NCBI GenBank assembly: GCA_950295325.1
Contig: OX485805.1
Coordinates: 39,975,501-40,039,500, forward strand
Length of the DNA: 64,000 nucleotides
Source: Polytrichum commune
Taxonomy: Eukaryota; Streptophyta; Polytrichopsida; Polytrichales; Polytrichaceae
Reading direction: 5' to 3'
In this document: positions 24,101 through 35,943 of the stretch, in pieces
Layout: every line of letters starts with the position of its first letter
How positions within the stretch are numbered: the stretch's first letter is position 1
Made by a program: the position numbers and the translations under genes
Notes under the pieces: model-generated
The model's database searches: none
Told to the model about the DNA's origin: nothing
Seen by the model: only the letters and a program-made list of their open reading frames with translations

Positions 24101-25059
24101 TACACTGATGTTTATATGCGTATTTCTGAATGTGATATGCACATTTTTATGACATTATAACGTGTTTAATTGTGCGTCAAAAATGTTAGTTGTGTGTTAC
24201 AAAGCGTTTATTTGTGTATTACAAAGCGTTTAATTGTATGTTACAAAGCGTTTAATTATGTGTTACACCACGTTTAATTGTGTGTTACAACACGTCATAA
24301 CGCGTTTAATTGTGTTTTAATTGACGTTTCGTTCGCGTTTTGTATGACGTTATCTCGCATTACAGAACGTTATTACTTACGTTCAATAGTGTTTGTATGT
24401 GTCATAATGGTCATGAGCTATGCGTCTGGAAGAACATTACATTGCGTCTCAGTGAACACATGAAATCCACTTTGATGTTACAAAGAGTTGATACTGCGAA
24501 CGTCAACTTCCGTCTAAAAACGTTTTCCAAAACGCATTCAAATATGTGACACATGCGTTTATCAGCGTCCAAACACGTTATAATAAACGTCCAGAACGCA
24601 CTTCCAAAACACGTTGCACTGCGTTTACGTAAACGTACAATACCCGACACCATAAATGCGATCCGCGAATATTGGATCATTTCATGATCATGACACATGT
24701 CACCATGTCAACCATCTCAACCCAACTACCACGTCAACTGCCACGCAATATTTGACGTGGAGTGGACAACGGTGGGAAATATCCACGTAAGCTGCAACGT
24801 GGAATGAAAAACAAGGGAAAATGCTCACGTGGCAAGTAAATAACTCTCTCGATTTACTAACCCCAGGTAACTTCTGGTTATCCCAATTAATGTGGTTTAT
24901 CGGGGATAACGTGCGGGCGTTAAACCGTTTAACGTGCACATGACGCGTCGCGTTAAAATCAAAAGACGTTCGTGACACAAACGTTACTTTTCACTAGTCA
25001 AAAAATCCACGTTAAACCGCGTTAAACTGCGTCATTTTTTACGCGGCTTTCTTCTAGTG
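24100..25059 (-). mobile_element. CACTA/EnSpm-like element end with subterminal repeats
   Basis: On the minus strand the element would start at 25059 with CACTAGAAGAAAGCC, a typical CACTA terminus. Inward from it lie many short repeats built on 'aacgcggtttaacg' / 'cgtttaattgtgtgttacaa', both direct and inverted, dense at 24170-24620 and 24880-25040. Such subterminal arrays are usual in CACTA elements. No transposase is seen and I could not find the opposite end, so this is either a truncated or non-autonomous element. The 7-base palindrome pair GCGGCTT/AAGCCGC straddles the end. Confidence 0.45.
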
Positions 25060-25239
25060 TGAAGCCGCTACAATTCACTAGCCTAGCAAAACTAGACGGG
25101 TTGGAATTGAATCTATTTATGAAGCAAGACATTTTTTAGCAGGAAAATGTATTGATATTGAGATAGGACTTCTTTGATACTAATACAAAGTGATTGTTCC
25201 CGCCACGTTGTTGTCTCACAAGTGTCACCCTAGTTTTTA

Positions 25240-26840
25240 ATGAGTTCAAAGATGTTTACTAACGAACTCCCTAAAGAATTGCTTCCCGAACGAGAGGTGT
25301 ATCACAAAATCGATTTAGTACCGGGTGCGGAGCCGCAAAATAAGGCTTTGTATCGACTCAACCAAACCGAGTTGGTGGAGCTAAAGCGACAATTAACTGA
25401 GTTGGTGGAGCTAGCGAAAGGCTCTGTGCGGCCTAGCAAATCGTCATTTGAAGCGCCGATGCTTTTTGCGAACAAGAATGATGGCCAATTGCGAATGTGC
25501 ATTGACTACAGCACGTTGAACTGAGTGATGGTTAAAAACAATTACCCTTGCCTAGAGTTGACGACTTATTGGATAGATTAGCGGATGCAATCCACTTTAG
25601 TCGTATAGACTTGAAGTCAAGTTACTACCAAATCCGAGTGGCGGATGAGAACATGCACAAAACGGCGGCAACCTTTATGTCCATTATGAATGGGATTTTT
25701 TATGAAGAAATGGACAAATGCGTTGTAGTGTATATTGACGAAATATTCATTTACTCGAAAAGCGAGGTAGACCACGCGTGGGACCTCAGGCGGGTCCTAG
25801 AAAAACTAAGACAAAATAAGTTTTATGTGAACGCGGAGAAAAACGAGTTCTCGCTAAATGCTGAACCATATGTTGAGCTGCGATGGCATTCATCCCGACC
25901 CCAAGAAAATATAAGCCAACCGCGAGTAGAAAGTGTCGCAGACGCAAAAGTGGATAATTCTTTTTTAGGCTTGGCCAACTACTACCGAAAGTTCATTAAC
26001 AATTTTTCTAAGATAGCGTCGCCTCTCTCGAACCTTTTGGATAGAGAGGGGCAAATGCTTAAGTAGGATGAAGCTTGCAACGAGACATTCAAGGAACTTA
26101 AGAGGTTGTTGTCGTCAGCGGGAATAATCAAGTATCTCAAATTCGAGAAGGAATTCGAGGTGCATACGGACGCAAGTGGCTTCGCCATCGGGGGCGTCTT
26201 AATGCAAGTTGCCCACCCGGTGGCCTACGAAAGCCGCAAGTTGACGGGGAGTCAACTAAGGTGGTCAACCTATGAAAAATAGTTATACGCTGTGGTGCAT
26301 TGTCTCAAGAATTGGAGACACTACGTGGGTGGGAAGAAAAATAAGGTTTTCACGGATAATATATCACTTAAGTATCTCGATACAAAAGCCCAAGGAACTC
26401 CTAAAGAGTTGAAGTAGTATAACACGATCATCTCAATAGATGTTGAGTTGATCCATAAACCGGGGTGTGACTACTTAATGTCGGACGCACTAAGTCGTAG
26501 AGAGGAACTGATCACTTGTCGTTTGCTTATGCTAGTCGAGGAAAACCTTGACGAAGTGAAAAAAATAAAATTTTGAATGACGTACGGAAAGCAATGAAGC
26601 TTGTCGAAGATACTGTTACGAATAACCAATTGTTCGACGAGTAAGGCTCGAAGAAGAACCCGCCGGGAGGCTGGTGTATGAAGAATTTGAGGCGAAAGAA
26701 TGGGCTTCATTACTTTAAGCAAACGCGGTTGTATGTGCTGGCGGGAGAACTAAGGAAAAGATTGCTTCAAATATTTTTTTCAAAAACAAGAGGTAGGCAC
26801 TATTATGGGCTAACCACATATTGGAGTTCTTGGGGGACAA
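25240..26840 (+). mobile_element. Ty3/gypsy pol remnant (RT, RNase H, start of integrase)
   Basis: Plus-strand frames give gypsy RT: an N-terminal part at 25240-25524 (FANKNDGQLRMCIDYSTLN), then 25553-26066 with FSRIDLKSSYYQIRVAD, VVVYIDEIFIYSK, FLGLANYYRKFINNFSKIAS. RNase H follows through stops to about 26570 (VHTDASGFAIGGVLMQ, SDALSRREE). An integrase N-terminal zinc-finger-like stretch is at about 26640-26840 (FKQTRLYVLAGELRKRLLQI). The catalytic YxDD reads YIDE. About 20 residues that normally sit between KTA and ATFM (the FGHFE...MPFGL region) are missing. Three or more in-frame stops (26064, 26279, 26415) and frameshifts at about 25525-25550 show it is dead. No LTR is identified. Confidence 0.85.
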
Positions 26841-27925
26841 ATTGGTCAGCATTAGGGTTCATTTAGGAACTGAGAAGCATGGAATTGGCATGGGATTGCC
26901 ATTAAGAATTTTGTGGCATGTAGGATCATATCGATCTAAAAGCAAAAAATTTAAGGTCGAATTATGTTTAGAAACATATATTCCAAAAATATTTGTAAGG
27001 AAATTTTTATATTGTAATGGGGGATGAGAGATGTGCTTCATTGCAAATTTTTTTTCACGGCAACAAAGATCTTTTACATTTGACCACCATTTGCATGCGG
27101 TTGTCAGTTGCGCGTAGCCAATTTCAATTTTTATTTAATTATTGTTTGGAAAAAATGATCTAGTGCTGCAATTATTTTATTTTCCGTATTTCGTTGTGGT
27201 ATCTTCCCCCGTGATGGGCTTTATTACTAGTAATTATTATCATTGCCCCATTGTGTATTGTACTAGTTTGTGATAGGATATTGTGGGAGTGAGGTCGGAG
27301 TGATGATCGACGGGACCCTTGTATAGGCATGAAGTGGGTCGTGTTTGTATTCCTAATGATAAAGTTGGGTTAATAACTAACAGACCATAAGGTTATTGGT
27401 AGTTGTAGATGCATATTGCCTTGCATATTTTATTTTTTTACCTTGATACTAGATTGATATAGGTTGTTGGTTTCAGTAAGTGGACTCATTATGCATTCAT
27501 AGTTTCGACTCGGAGCCAATATTAACGTTTCTCATCTCTAAGAGCATTGGAAGATCAATCCTCTGACTTTTCAAACGTTGAACCAGTGATAGCACCCGAC
27601 GAGATTTTTTAGCCTACTTCGGCATGGAAAACTGCCATTCGGTCTTACATTCTTTAAACATAAACTTTTGACAATATGAATGAGGAGGCGCGAGATAGCA
27701 TCTAATACCAATTTTCCGATCGAATAGGGACTATTTCTTTGCAAGATTAAAAAAATTGGTTTAGAACATAGATAAGGAAGAAGCATCAAAGCAATACTAA
27801 TTTTAATGACTGGTATGTGTTTGAGCTTATACCTTAGTATTTGGAACACGAAGCGCTCCAGATTTATTAGCAATGAAGGGGTGTTTTTTAGATGGAACTG
27901 TGTTAGATAAAGCAATACTAAAAGA
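26841..27925. other. Gene-free interval between two gypsy remnants
   Basis: No gene is recognised. If the next element had a 5' LTR it would be expected here, but I find no match to the LTR at 38623-39044. Confidence 0.4.
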
Positions 27926-29103
27926 CTCGAATGGAGTTTGTTTCCGCATTGAAGGAAGGCGCGGCTTCTAGTTTATTGGTCACTCCTATGGTTAAGCCCA
28001 AATAAGCGGAAAACGTCTTTGTAGTGGATGTGCAGGGGATTTTCATTGGTAAACCCAAAGAAAAGGTTCTTGTTTCCGCATCCGCAAGTACGTCGAGTAC
28101 ATCGAGTCCGAGCTTTCCACTACCTCGTTATGCCCAAGCTACCTAAATGACATTAATTTCTTTAGAAGATTTGTAAGATTTTTATTCTTTGCACGAATTT
28201 CATCTTCATTTGGAAAAAAAATATGAAGGTTTCCGTCAGGATTAAATGCAGCGAATCCAAGACTTCAAATTAAAGAAGGACAATATACCTTGTACCATGT
28301 ACACGAGGTTGGCAAGATTTGTTAAGGGATGTGAAGAAGTTTTTATGGAGAGCCAGTTAGTGAAGGTATTTTTGTCAAAAATAAACAAGCGCCTCATTGA
28401 CTTAACATTGCCCAAGATCATCATGTAATATGGTGGCTGAACGACACTTGCAGAGTATTCGCCATTGTGGAGCAGTGTGATCGTGTTTTATGTGAGCATA
28501 ATACCCATTGACTTGGTGTTCTTGCTAGTGAATTCTAACAAATCCCGGAAGACTCCGGTCGCAATTGCAAGATTGGCAAAGGTAGAGGGGGACAAGACCT
28601 TATATTGTTGGTCTTGTGGACAGTCAAGCCTCGCTAAGAAGAATTGTCTTTTGAAGTAAAAGCATGCCCACACCGCGAATAATTCGAAGCGGAACCAGTT
28701 GTTTCCGTTGACAATTCAACAAAGAAAGCCAGTAATTTTTTACCGAAGTAAGTGTTCTCACTATGGATAGAATAATTACATGGTGGAAAACTGCTTCGCT
28801 CTCCATCCAGATAAATGCTCTTATTCCGAATGGGAGAATGTGTTGGAGGCAAAGAGTGGCGCCTTGTCGAAGAGGTTTAAGAATTTGGCATTGTCTGGCC
28901 AAATCTTGGAATCACCCGCTCCATCCGGAGCTAAGGCTGGTTTTTTCACTCCGGATTATTATATGTTTGGAGCTTTGGGGAAGGGCAGCTATGACACGTA
29001 CTTAATCCGTGTCATGAGCCACATTTTTTACCAGACAATGGTCTATGGAGTCTGTGGAGAATTGCGAGTCCGGGGCAATGGCACCGGGGATCATATTGAT
29101 TAG
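27926..29103 (+). pseudogene. Gypsy gag remnant with zinc-knuckle relic
   Basis: Several frames read as one gag polyprotein: FVSALKEGAASSLLVTPMVK at about 27930, MQRIQDFKLKKDNIPCTMYT and ESQLVKVFLSKINKRLIDLT at 28246-28428, then a knuckle CWSCGQSSLAKKNC at about 28608-28650. The pattern is C-x2-C-x4-x-x4-C with Leu in place of the His. The last part at 28780-29103 (NCFALHPDKCSYSEWENVLE) is a second Cys/His-containing region. Stops at 28425, 28435 and 28657 interrupt it. Gag proteins form the particle and bind the element RNA; this is family knowledge. Confidence 0.7.
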
Positions 29104-29300
29104 GCACAACTACCATTATCTTTTGGATTGGCCGATGCTATCTAATCTATCAATGGTCATAATTCAAGCACAGAGACTTTGAATTCGTCGACCGATATAG
29201 TGAACACTTTGGCATCCAAAGTGTTACACACACCTTTGTTCACAGTGATGAAATGGTCGTCACCAAGACTCCAACATGTTAAGGTCTTTCATCAAACAAG

Positions 29301-29930
29301 TTGAAATTTGCAAGGGAAGGAATCCTTGTTTTTTTAAATGTGGTTCAAGTCTCCGCAAACTTCCCTACCACTGAAGACCCAGAGAAAGCGGCCAAACGGC
29401 GAGCAAGGCTTGTAGCGGGGGCCATTGCGTCTTTTGACGCACACACCTCAGACGACAAGGGGCCGATCATTTCTTACAACTCACCTAAATCCGCGGGAGC
29501 AGTTTATCTATCAAATGTAGGTGCTAGACATGCTCGCGAGCATTAAGGCATCCGACCGGGCGTCGTGCGTATCGTAATTGCAACCGGCATTTTGGTGGTT
29601 AGTCGGGCTGGGGGCAATGCTATTCGGGTTGCACCCTAGTGTGTAATGATGAATTCGGGAGCACAACCAGTTATGATCGGCAAAAAACTTACCCAAGAAT
29701 TGCGGTTGATGGGCGACGACTTGGCTCCTTGCCCATTTATCATCGTCACATCCATTGGCCACGTGGAGCAGGCCATTGGTTGTATTCGGGAGCTATTACA
29801 ACTTAGCTTCCGAGTGAAGCCTGGAGATCCATCCACACCTCTTCCTCTCAAGTGTGCGGTGATAGATGCGACCAACTACGACATTTTAGTTGGTTAGCAA
29901 GCACTCTATCCCCTCGGTTTTGGTTTAGAC
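29301..29930 (+). pseudogene. Gypsy aspartic protease with active-site Asp changed to Asn
   Basis: A 5' part at 29301-29546 (FLNVVQVSANFPTTEDPEKA) leads into a retropepsin-like domain at 29647-29897: MMNSGAQPVMIGKKLTQELR, then CAVIDATNYDILVG and, past a TAG at 29896, QALYPLGFGLDN. The position of the catalytic D in D-S/T-G is Asn (codon AAT at 29650-29652). A single G to A change explains it. The domain is otherwise complete in order. It would have cut the gag-pol polyprotein. Confidence 0.7.
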
Positions 29931-30317
29931 AACTAGAGTGAGGAGGCTTGGAACCGACTAGGTTGGTCAACTGGAAACGGCCGTAGGGAACTTATTCATG
30001 TGGCAATCGCAACAACCGCAACCATAGCATTATTATTCATAATTTTTGATGTGGTGTTATTGTTGATACATTTCCCTATGGTTCCGCATTATTGGAGGAA
30101 TCATTGGCATTCATGGGGAGTGTTGAGGATCAACGGGAGATGGCACCTTAGGGTCCATTGGTGCGTCCCAAGAATCCTCTCGCTCCCTGGCGCGATTCCG
30201 CCGAGCTATTCCAGAGGTGTGAGGACATTGTCCTCTCTCTCGGTTCTACAACACCAATCATACCAGATACCCCATTGGCGTTGGCACAACTCATTCCATA
30301 GCATCCGCCAGACGAGA

Positions 30318-31313
30318 TGATCACTTTGGTGGAACTGTTTGGGGGCATTGGAACGGGATTGGCGGCCGTGTTGGAGGTTGGCCTCACGGTTTGATAGTAT
30401 GTCAATGTGGATGACAGTCATGTGTCCATCCGTGTGGCTCATCATCATTTCGACCAGTTGATGATATTCTACCCACAATAGTTAGACCAAACTGCCATTC
30501 GTGGGTGTTTTGCACGTCTCCCTCGTGATGTTATACTTATCAGTGATGCAAACTTACAAAAGTTGGGTCCCGTGGATTTGATGATTGTGGGATGGCCATA
30601 CCAAGGCCACTCACATGTTGGAATAGACCGAGTTTTAGAGGATCCCAAGTCTAGTCTTTTCTAGGACCTCATCCGGCTCATGCAGTGGTGGTTTGCCAAC
30701 CAACTTCACCTCTAGGGTACATATTCAAGAATGTACCTATGTTGGGAGACTCTCGAGACAAAGTGTTGGAGGGCAAACATTATGTTTGTCAATACCATCC
30801 ATTTTTGTAGATGCTGCGGGCCTTGGCTCTTATTCCCACTGGCCTCGGTGGATTTGGACCAACCTCGCACCGCTATCTACTTTAGTTGTAGCATATTTTA
30901 CAGTGCTTCCCCTTTTTAATTAGAGAGTGGATGGCATCTTGGATCCAAACCAGACCTCTTTGCCAGTTGTTCAAGACGATTTACCCCCATTGGCATTGGC
31001 CAACAAAGTGAGGGCACCACGGAGGGCCTTCCCTACTTTTATGACTTTCCCACAGTCATTCGCATTCCGCAATTGGGGGTCTGGTATGGTTTGGGATGCT
31101 CACACCAAAACCCATAGCAAACCATTGGTTGATGAACGGGAGTGTGCCATGGAATTCTGCACTGGCGGCACAATAACTTCTCGCCTATCTGAGGGCCAAC
31201 AACACTTCATGTTGGGCCAAGCCATTGATCTTAATAACATGGTGTGGATTGTTGGTTTATGCCTTGCATTGGAACGACATCGTGGTGACAAGTTGTTGTC
31301 TCTAGGGACATAG
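30318..31313 (+). pseudogene. C5 cytosine DNA methyltransferase domain inside the gypsy pol region, catalytic Cys lost
   Basis: In order: motif I LVELFGGIGTGLAAVLE from 30329; two stops at 30392-30397; SHVSIRVAHHHFDQL (motif II/III side); motif IV as VGWPYQGHSH at 30587-30616, where the family has G-x-P-C-Q and the catalytic Cys codon (30599-30601) now reads Tyr; a TAG at 30662; motif VI as IFKNVPMLGDSR at 30721-30756, where the family has E-N-V and Lys replaces Glu; motif VIII-like RWIWTNLAP at about 30850; APRRAFPTFM; ERECAMEF; and motif X GQAIDLNNMVWIVGLCLAL at about 31217-31275. Two frame changes lie near 30700 and 30800. The domain therefore has motifs I to X in the normal C5-MTase order, but is dead. 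The length, about 330 residues, is that of a compact bacterial-type enzyme. Confidence 0.8.
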
Positions 31314-31599
31314 AACTCTGATTTGGGGCGCAGTGATCCACATCCATGGAGGAGGGAATTGAGGCCATGGTTGTACAAGCTGAATGAATCTCCCGATTCT
31401 AGCAGCATGCAATGGAGGAGCTTCGAGCTCAACAAGTTTATGCTGCTTTGGTTTCTCCGCCTTCGATGGTGGCTTCATCATCACATAAAGGAAACCCCAT
31501 CCACATTCAGCTGGAGGACGACCATCCTACTTTTCAAATCCTTATAGGCTCAGTGTTTCCGAGAGGAATGGCGGTCAGGCTCGTTGCCAAGAGCTCTTA

Positions 31600-31835
31600 G
31601 CAGCACGATTGGTCGAACTCTCCAACGGGGAGAGTGTTTGTGCTACGGTTATGCCATCGAAGAAGGATATTTTTGGAAATTGGATGGAGAAGCGGATGTG
31701 CGGGAATTACTGTCCAGTTAATCAGAAGACCAAGTCAGATCAGTATCCCATGACAATCCCGGAGGGGTTGTTCGATGCCATTGGATTTTCTCGAGTCTTT
31801 AGCACCGTGGACTTAAGATCCGGTTATCACCAGCT
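31600..31835 (+). pseudogene. Gypsy reverse transcriptase, N-terminal part, cut by insertion 1
   Basis: The frame at 31609-31839 reads VMPSKKDIFGNWMEKRMCGN, then CPVNQKTKSDQYPM and FSRVFSTVDLRSGYHQL, the fingers and first Asp strand of Ty3/gypsy RT. It is interrupted exactly after the codons for YHQ by the insertion at 31836 and continues at 34046 with LSLFEGDR. Confidence 0.85.
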
Positions 31836-34044
31836 GTGAGCCCAAAAAGTTGTGCTCACATGGTTGTTAGTTCACCATAAAGGTAAGAGATGGAAAACAA
31901 TTTTAATAAGGTCAGCCTTACCTTTGGGAAGTGGTAAGGCAAATTAAATAAAAAGAAAAAGAGTTAAGTACACTTGAAGGGTGTGGGCAAGTGGGGTCTT
32001 GGAAGGAAAGGGCAAGGAAGGAGTCCAAACCCGTTTTTTCTTTTCGGGAGGCCCGAAAGATGCCAGGCAATGCGAGAAAAAAAGAGGAGCTTGGAGGGGT
32101 CTCGGGAGGTAGGAGGTTGAAGCCTCATTATGCATGTGGTAGGGGAGAGAAGAGGAGAGAAGGCGAAGCCCTGCCTCGGTGGGGATTGATGCAAGAAGGG
32201 GGTAGGTGCAGGAGGGAAAGTGTGACAGGAACGCCGGAAGAACCCCCAACAGTGGGATGTCGTGGTTGCTCTTGGGGGAAGGATCCTGTTAGCGGCGTGG
32301 TAGGAGGAGGAGGCGTGGTGTCCGAGCACAAAAGGGGGTGGAGGAACTCTACCGACGAAACAGGAGGGAGCTGAGAAGGGGCTCTCTGGAGCACCACGCA
32401 AGTCGGCTGCCATCCTCAACCGCGGGATCAACTGTGGGTCTAAGGCATCCCACAACACTGCTACTATTCCAGATCCTGCTACATCTGGATGCTGAGAACA
32501 GTGGAGACAGGTCCAAGGAGAAGCGGCGACATGCCTCCGGAGCATCAGAAGATTGAGTGGCGCCTCCCCATTCCGAATCTTGAACCATCTCGGGGATCAG
32601 AGGAGTTGGTCGCCGAGCTATCAGGGGTATGAATCACTGCCATTAGTGTGACGGGGGCGGAAGGATTTTGTGGACTTTGGGTGCATGATAGCGGATGCTG
32701 GGGAGGGCGCATTGACTCTAGATGGGGGTTGGAGGAGAGAAGGGGCACCGCGGCCGATCCGCACACAATGTGCCTCAAACCAGTAGGCATCGCAGCACCG
32801 GAAGATCAGTTGCACGTCCCTCAACGCTGAATACTCTGAGGTGAGGCCAGCTTGATTATCTGGTCATTGCAGAAGACTGTTGGTGGTGGTTATGGTGGCC
32901 TTCGGAGTGGAACGAAACCAAATATCTTCTTTGTCAGGGAGTTTTCAATCGACGGAGGTTGGGTGATGCGTTGTTTTATCTCCTGATTTTCAATCTTCTA
33001 GGAAGCAGTGCGGACTCGCAATCTGTCCGACAATTTGGGTGGATTGAACCGTCGGCGAGGTTTTTTTGCCCTGGAACCCCGAAGAAAGGATCTTGGAACA
33101 ACCTATGTTGGCGTGTGTACAGTACACCTAATTTAGTTTCCTTGAGCGTAAGTGCGTGTGTTGGAATTCGATTGTTGGCCTTTGTTGTGATCTTGAAGAC
33201 ATCAGTTGCAGGTGGTTAGGAGTCCGAAGTGGGTATGTGGGTATGTATACAGCATTGAAGAGCTCGATTAGGTAGTATGGTTGTCGTGCCATTGGCGGAT
33301 CATCTCATTAGGCACCTGGGAGGGGTATGTCTTCTCTCTGAGTAGTGAATTTGGTGAAGGGTCGACCCCCCCCCCTGAGTGATATGGGGTAGCCGAGGGG
33401 TTGCAGCAACCTCACATTGTCGCTTCACCAGGAGCGGTCGGAGTCAATGTGCAGGAGGATCAACCCCAACTATGTTGCGGTACTCAAGCAATTACAACCA
33501 ACTGCGAGGGTGGAAGGATCCCAGGATGGGGCGCCGGGTCCAAGCTAGTCTGGTGAAATTCTCAAGTGTTGGGCACTCACCGATTCTGGTTGTGCCGCTG
33601 ATACTGTAAGGACATTCTTTTCAAGGCTGGGAGCTGCGCTCAAGGTACTGGGGGAAATTGAGAACCCAACCTAAGGTGTGATTGCGAGGGAATTCGGTGA
33701 AGGCCGCAAGAATGAGTTAGTAAGGTGGAGGGTAGTATAGTATCTTGGTTGTTTCTGATTCTTCTAAGAGTGGAGGTGAGGTTGAGGAGGTTCTCCGGTT
33801 GTGGGGGACCAGGAAGTTAGGTGAAGGCAGGGTATGCACTCAAGTGGGTTATTTCTTTGTGTTGTGACATTAATTGAAATTGGGTGTTTGTGAATGCTCA
33901 TTTTCTCTAATAAAGGATGTTATACACAACACTTCTCCCATTTCCTTGATTATGCTTGCACATGTGAACGGAATGCTTGAATGTGGCACATGATCTCCCA
34001 CCTGGACTAGGACGCAATTGAAGGGTGGGGGTGATTGTGGCTCA
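31836..34044. mobile_element. Insertion 1: 2.2-kb non-coding element in the RT gene, 8-bp target duplication
   Basis: The RT frame is split after CACCAGCT (31828-31835), and the same 8 bases recur at 34045-34052, where RT resumes. The element starts GTGAGCCCAAAAAGTTGTG and ends with GTGGCTCA, so it has a very short inverted terminus (TGAGCC/GGCTCA). Its start and its last 60 bp ('ccacctggactaggacgca', 'aagggtgggggt') match those of insertion 2. There is no convincing coding region; the frames inside are GC-rich shadows. An AATAAA-like signal lies near 33911. It could be a large solo LTR (TG...CA ends) or a non-autonomous DNA element; the 8-bp duplication favours neither clearly. Confidence 0.7.
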
Positions 34045-34045
34045 C

Positions 34046-34278
34046 ACCAGCTCTCATTATTTGAGGGAGATCGAGTGAAAACTATATTATGGGCAGTTGA
34101 TCAAGATGGGAATGATCAACTGTATCATTGGAAATTTCTTCCATTTTGCTTGAAGAATGCACCTGCTAAGTTTCAGAGAGTAATGAACCATGTCCTCTCT
34201 GGCTTGCCCTTTGCTCCGTGTTACATTGATGACATGATCATTTTCAGGAAGATACCTCAAGAGCATGTGAAGCATTTG
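34046..34278 (+). pseudogene. Gypsy reverse transcriptase, middle part with YIDD
   Basis: The frame reads LFEGDRVKTILWAVDQDGND, then LYHWKFLPFCLKNAPAKFQR and CYIDDMIIFRKIPQEHVKHL. The catalytic Y-I-D-D is intact. It is cut after KH by insertion 2 and resumes at 35944 (QVVFE). Confidence 0.88.
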
Positions 34279-35935
34279 TGAGCCCAAAAACTGTGCCCAC
34301 ATGTGCTTTTAACCTTTAAATCCACAGAAGCTTAGACTTTGGGATTGCATTGAATTCTTGAAAAGAATAAAAATAGTGATGTTATTTACCGTAGATTGGA
34401 GTTATGTTAAGTGTAGGTCTTGAGTTAATTATAGAGATTGTGTTTTGGCCTTATTGATTTCGGAAATAGTTGAAGGTTAGGTAGTACTAAAAGAGCAAAG
34501 GTTCTAATCCAGGGTTTTAGCGTCTGAATTGGGTTCCCTTGCTATCTGTTTAGAGGTAGGTAGGGCTTTTGCGGATAATCCAGGGAATCGGTGAAGGGAG
34601 AAGCTCTCCCTCTCTCTCTGGCGCTCGCTCGGTATGAGAATGGTGTGCGGCCAGGGTGTGGGGAGCGCTGGGAGGTCGGCCAAGTTTATTTCCAGCCGTT
34701 TGCTGGATGCGGCAGCCATCCGTGTGAAGGGATTAGGGGCACTGTAAGGAGGGGGCGTAATCGCTAATGCAATCCGGGTGGAGGCAGGAAGAAGGATCGT
34801 GAAGAGGTAAGGCGGCGACTTTTGAACTCGCCAGCAACTCGAGCCTGTGTCATGAGGGGTGGACGCATTGCGGTAGCGGCAGGTTAAAGCACAGCATAAA
34901 GGAGCTCAAGAATGTGAGCTGCCACTTATCGAGGACTCACAGGGAGGGCAGACCAAAAATTGAACGTGGGAGCTGCCTTCGGCAAAGGCAGAACAGGGCG
35001 GTTTTACCGGGTTAGAAGGGAATGTTCAGAGGAGGGGAGCATATCCTCGCATCATGAGCCGAAGGATAAATCGACGCTGATGTGGGTGGCCTCAACCTCG
35101 GCAGTTACATTGCTGGTAGGCCCTGAGTGAATGGACATATGGACTAACTTCTGATGTTTCCGAGATTCCACATTCAGCTGGTGGGGGTGGCCAGGTTCAT
35201 GACTCAAATGGAAGGACCGACTGCTGAGACCTGGGTTCATCATTGTCGATTGACGACTATGGGGGGGGGCAACGACGTGGGCCGCACAACCGGATGCACA
35301 ACAACTAACCACTGCCCGAGGCACTGGGAAGTGTGCAGCTGCCAAGGAATTCAACTGCAGTAGAAGGGGGGATGCGATAGAGGCAGATTGCGGGGGAACA
35401 GAAGGGGTTGGCCTCAGTGAGCCAAGGTGCAGATCCGCGGACCAGGAGGTGGTAGAAGGTTGTGAACAGTTCTGGAATTTGTCAGCAGCAAGGGAGTGGT
35501 TGAGAGAGGGGCCTTGGGGGTTAAGCCCACAGCCGGGTTACAAGTGGATGTCATTAGGGTCGTAGATTAGCTTAGTAAGGGGGAGTTTAATTAGTTAGTA
35601 AGTGAACTAGTGCCACTGGCATTGGTGAGCCAATTGTACTTAGGTTACCTAATATGCCACGATGGAATTGTTGGGGAGGGTTAGGTGAACCAGTGTACTT
35701 GGTTTGAGTGTTTGATATTCACGATGCGATGTATTGGGCAACCATTCTAAGGTGACAGAGTATTTCTAAATATTGGTGACCTTGTGTTTCGTGAATAAAA
35801 AGTTGTGTGTTGAATTTGATATGGTGCTGGGGTTGAGCATACAAGTTTGAACATAAGGGTTGGGAAGAACAACACATGTGAGCCACAAGCTCCTACCCGG
35901 ACTACGACGCATAAGGGTGGGGGTTTAGGGCTGAC
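34279..35935. mobile_element. Insertion 2: 1.66-kb element related to insertion 1, 8-bp target duplication
   Basis: AGCATTTG (34271-34278) is repeated as AGCATCTG (35936-35943). The element begins TGAGCCCAAAAACTGTGCCC and ends GGGCTGAC. Its start, and the block 'ctcctacccggactacgacg' with 'aagggtgggggt' near 35890-35925, match insertion 1. No gene is seen. A 'gaataaaaagttgtgtg' signal at about 35792 resembles the poly(A)-side block of insertion 1. The two insertions hit the same RT gene about 235 coding bases apart. Confidence 0.7.
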
Positions 35936-35943
35936 AGCATCTG

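Noticed and set aside
25041-25068. Helitron 3' end (hairpin followed by CTRRT)
   Set aside because: A CTAGT lies inside the hairpin loop and not after it, and the CACTA-type terminus explains the sequence better.
31991-32556. Overlapping frames of 127-193 codons on both strands
   Set aside because: They lie inside insertion 1, are GC-driven, overlap on both strands and show no domain.
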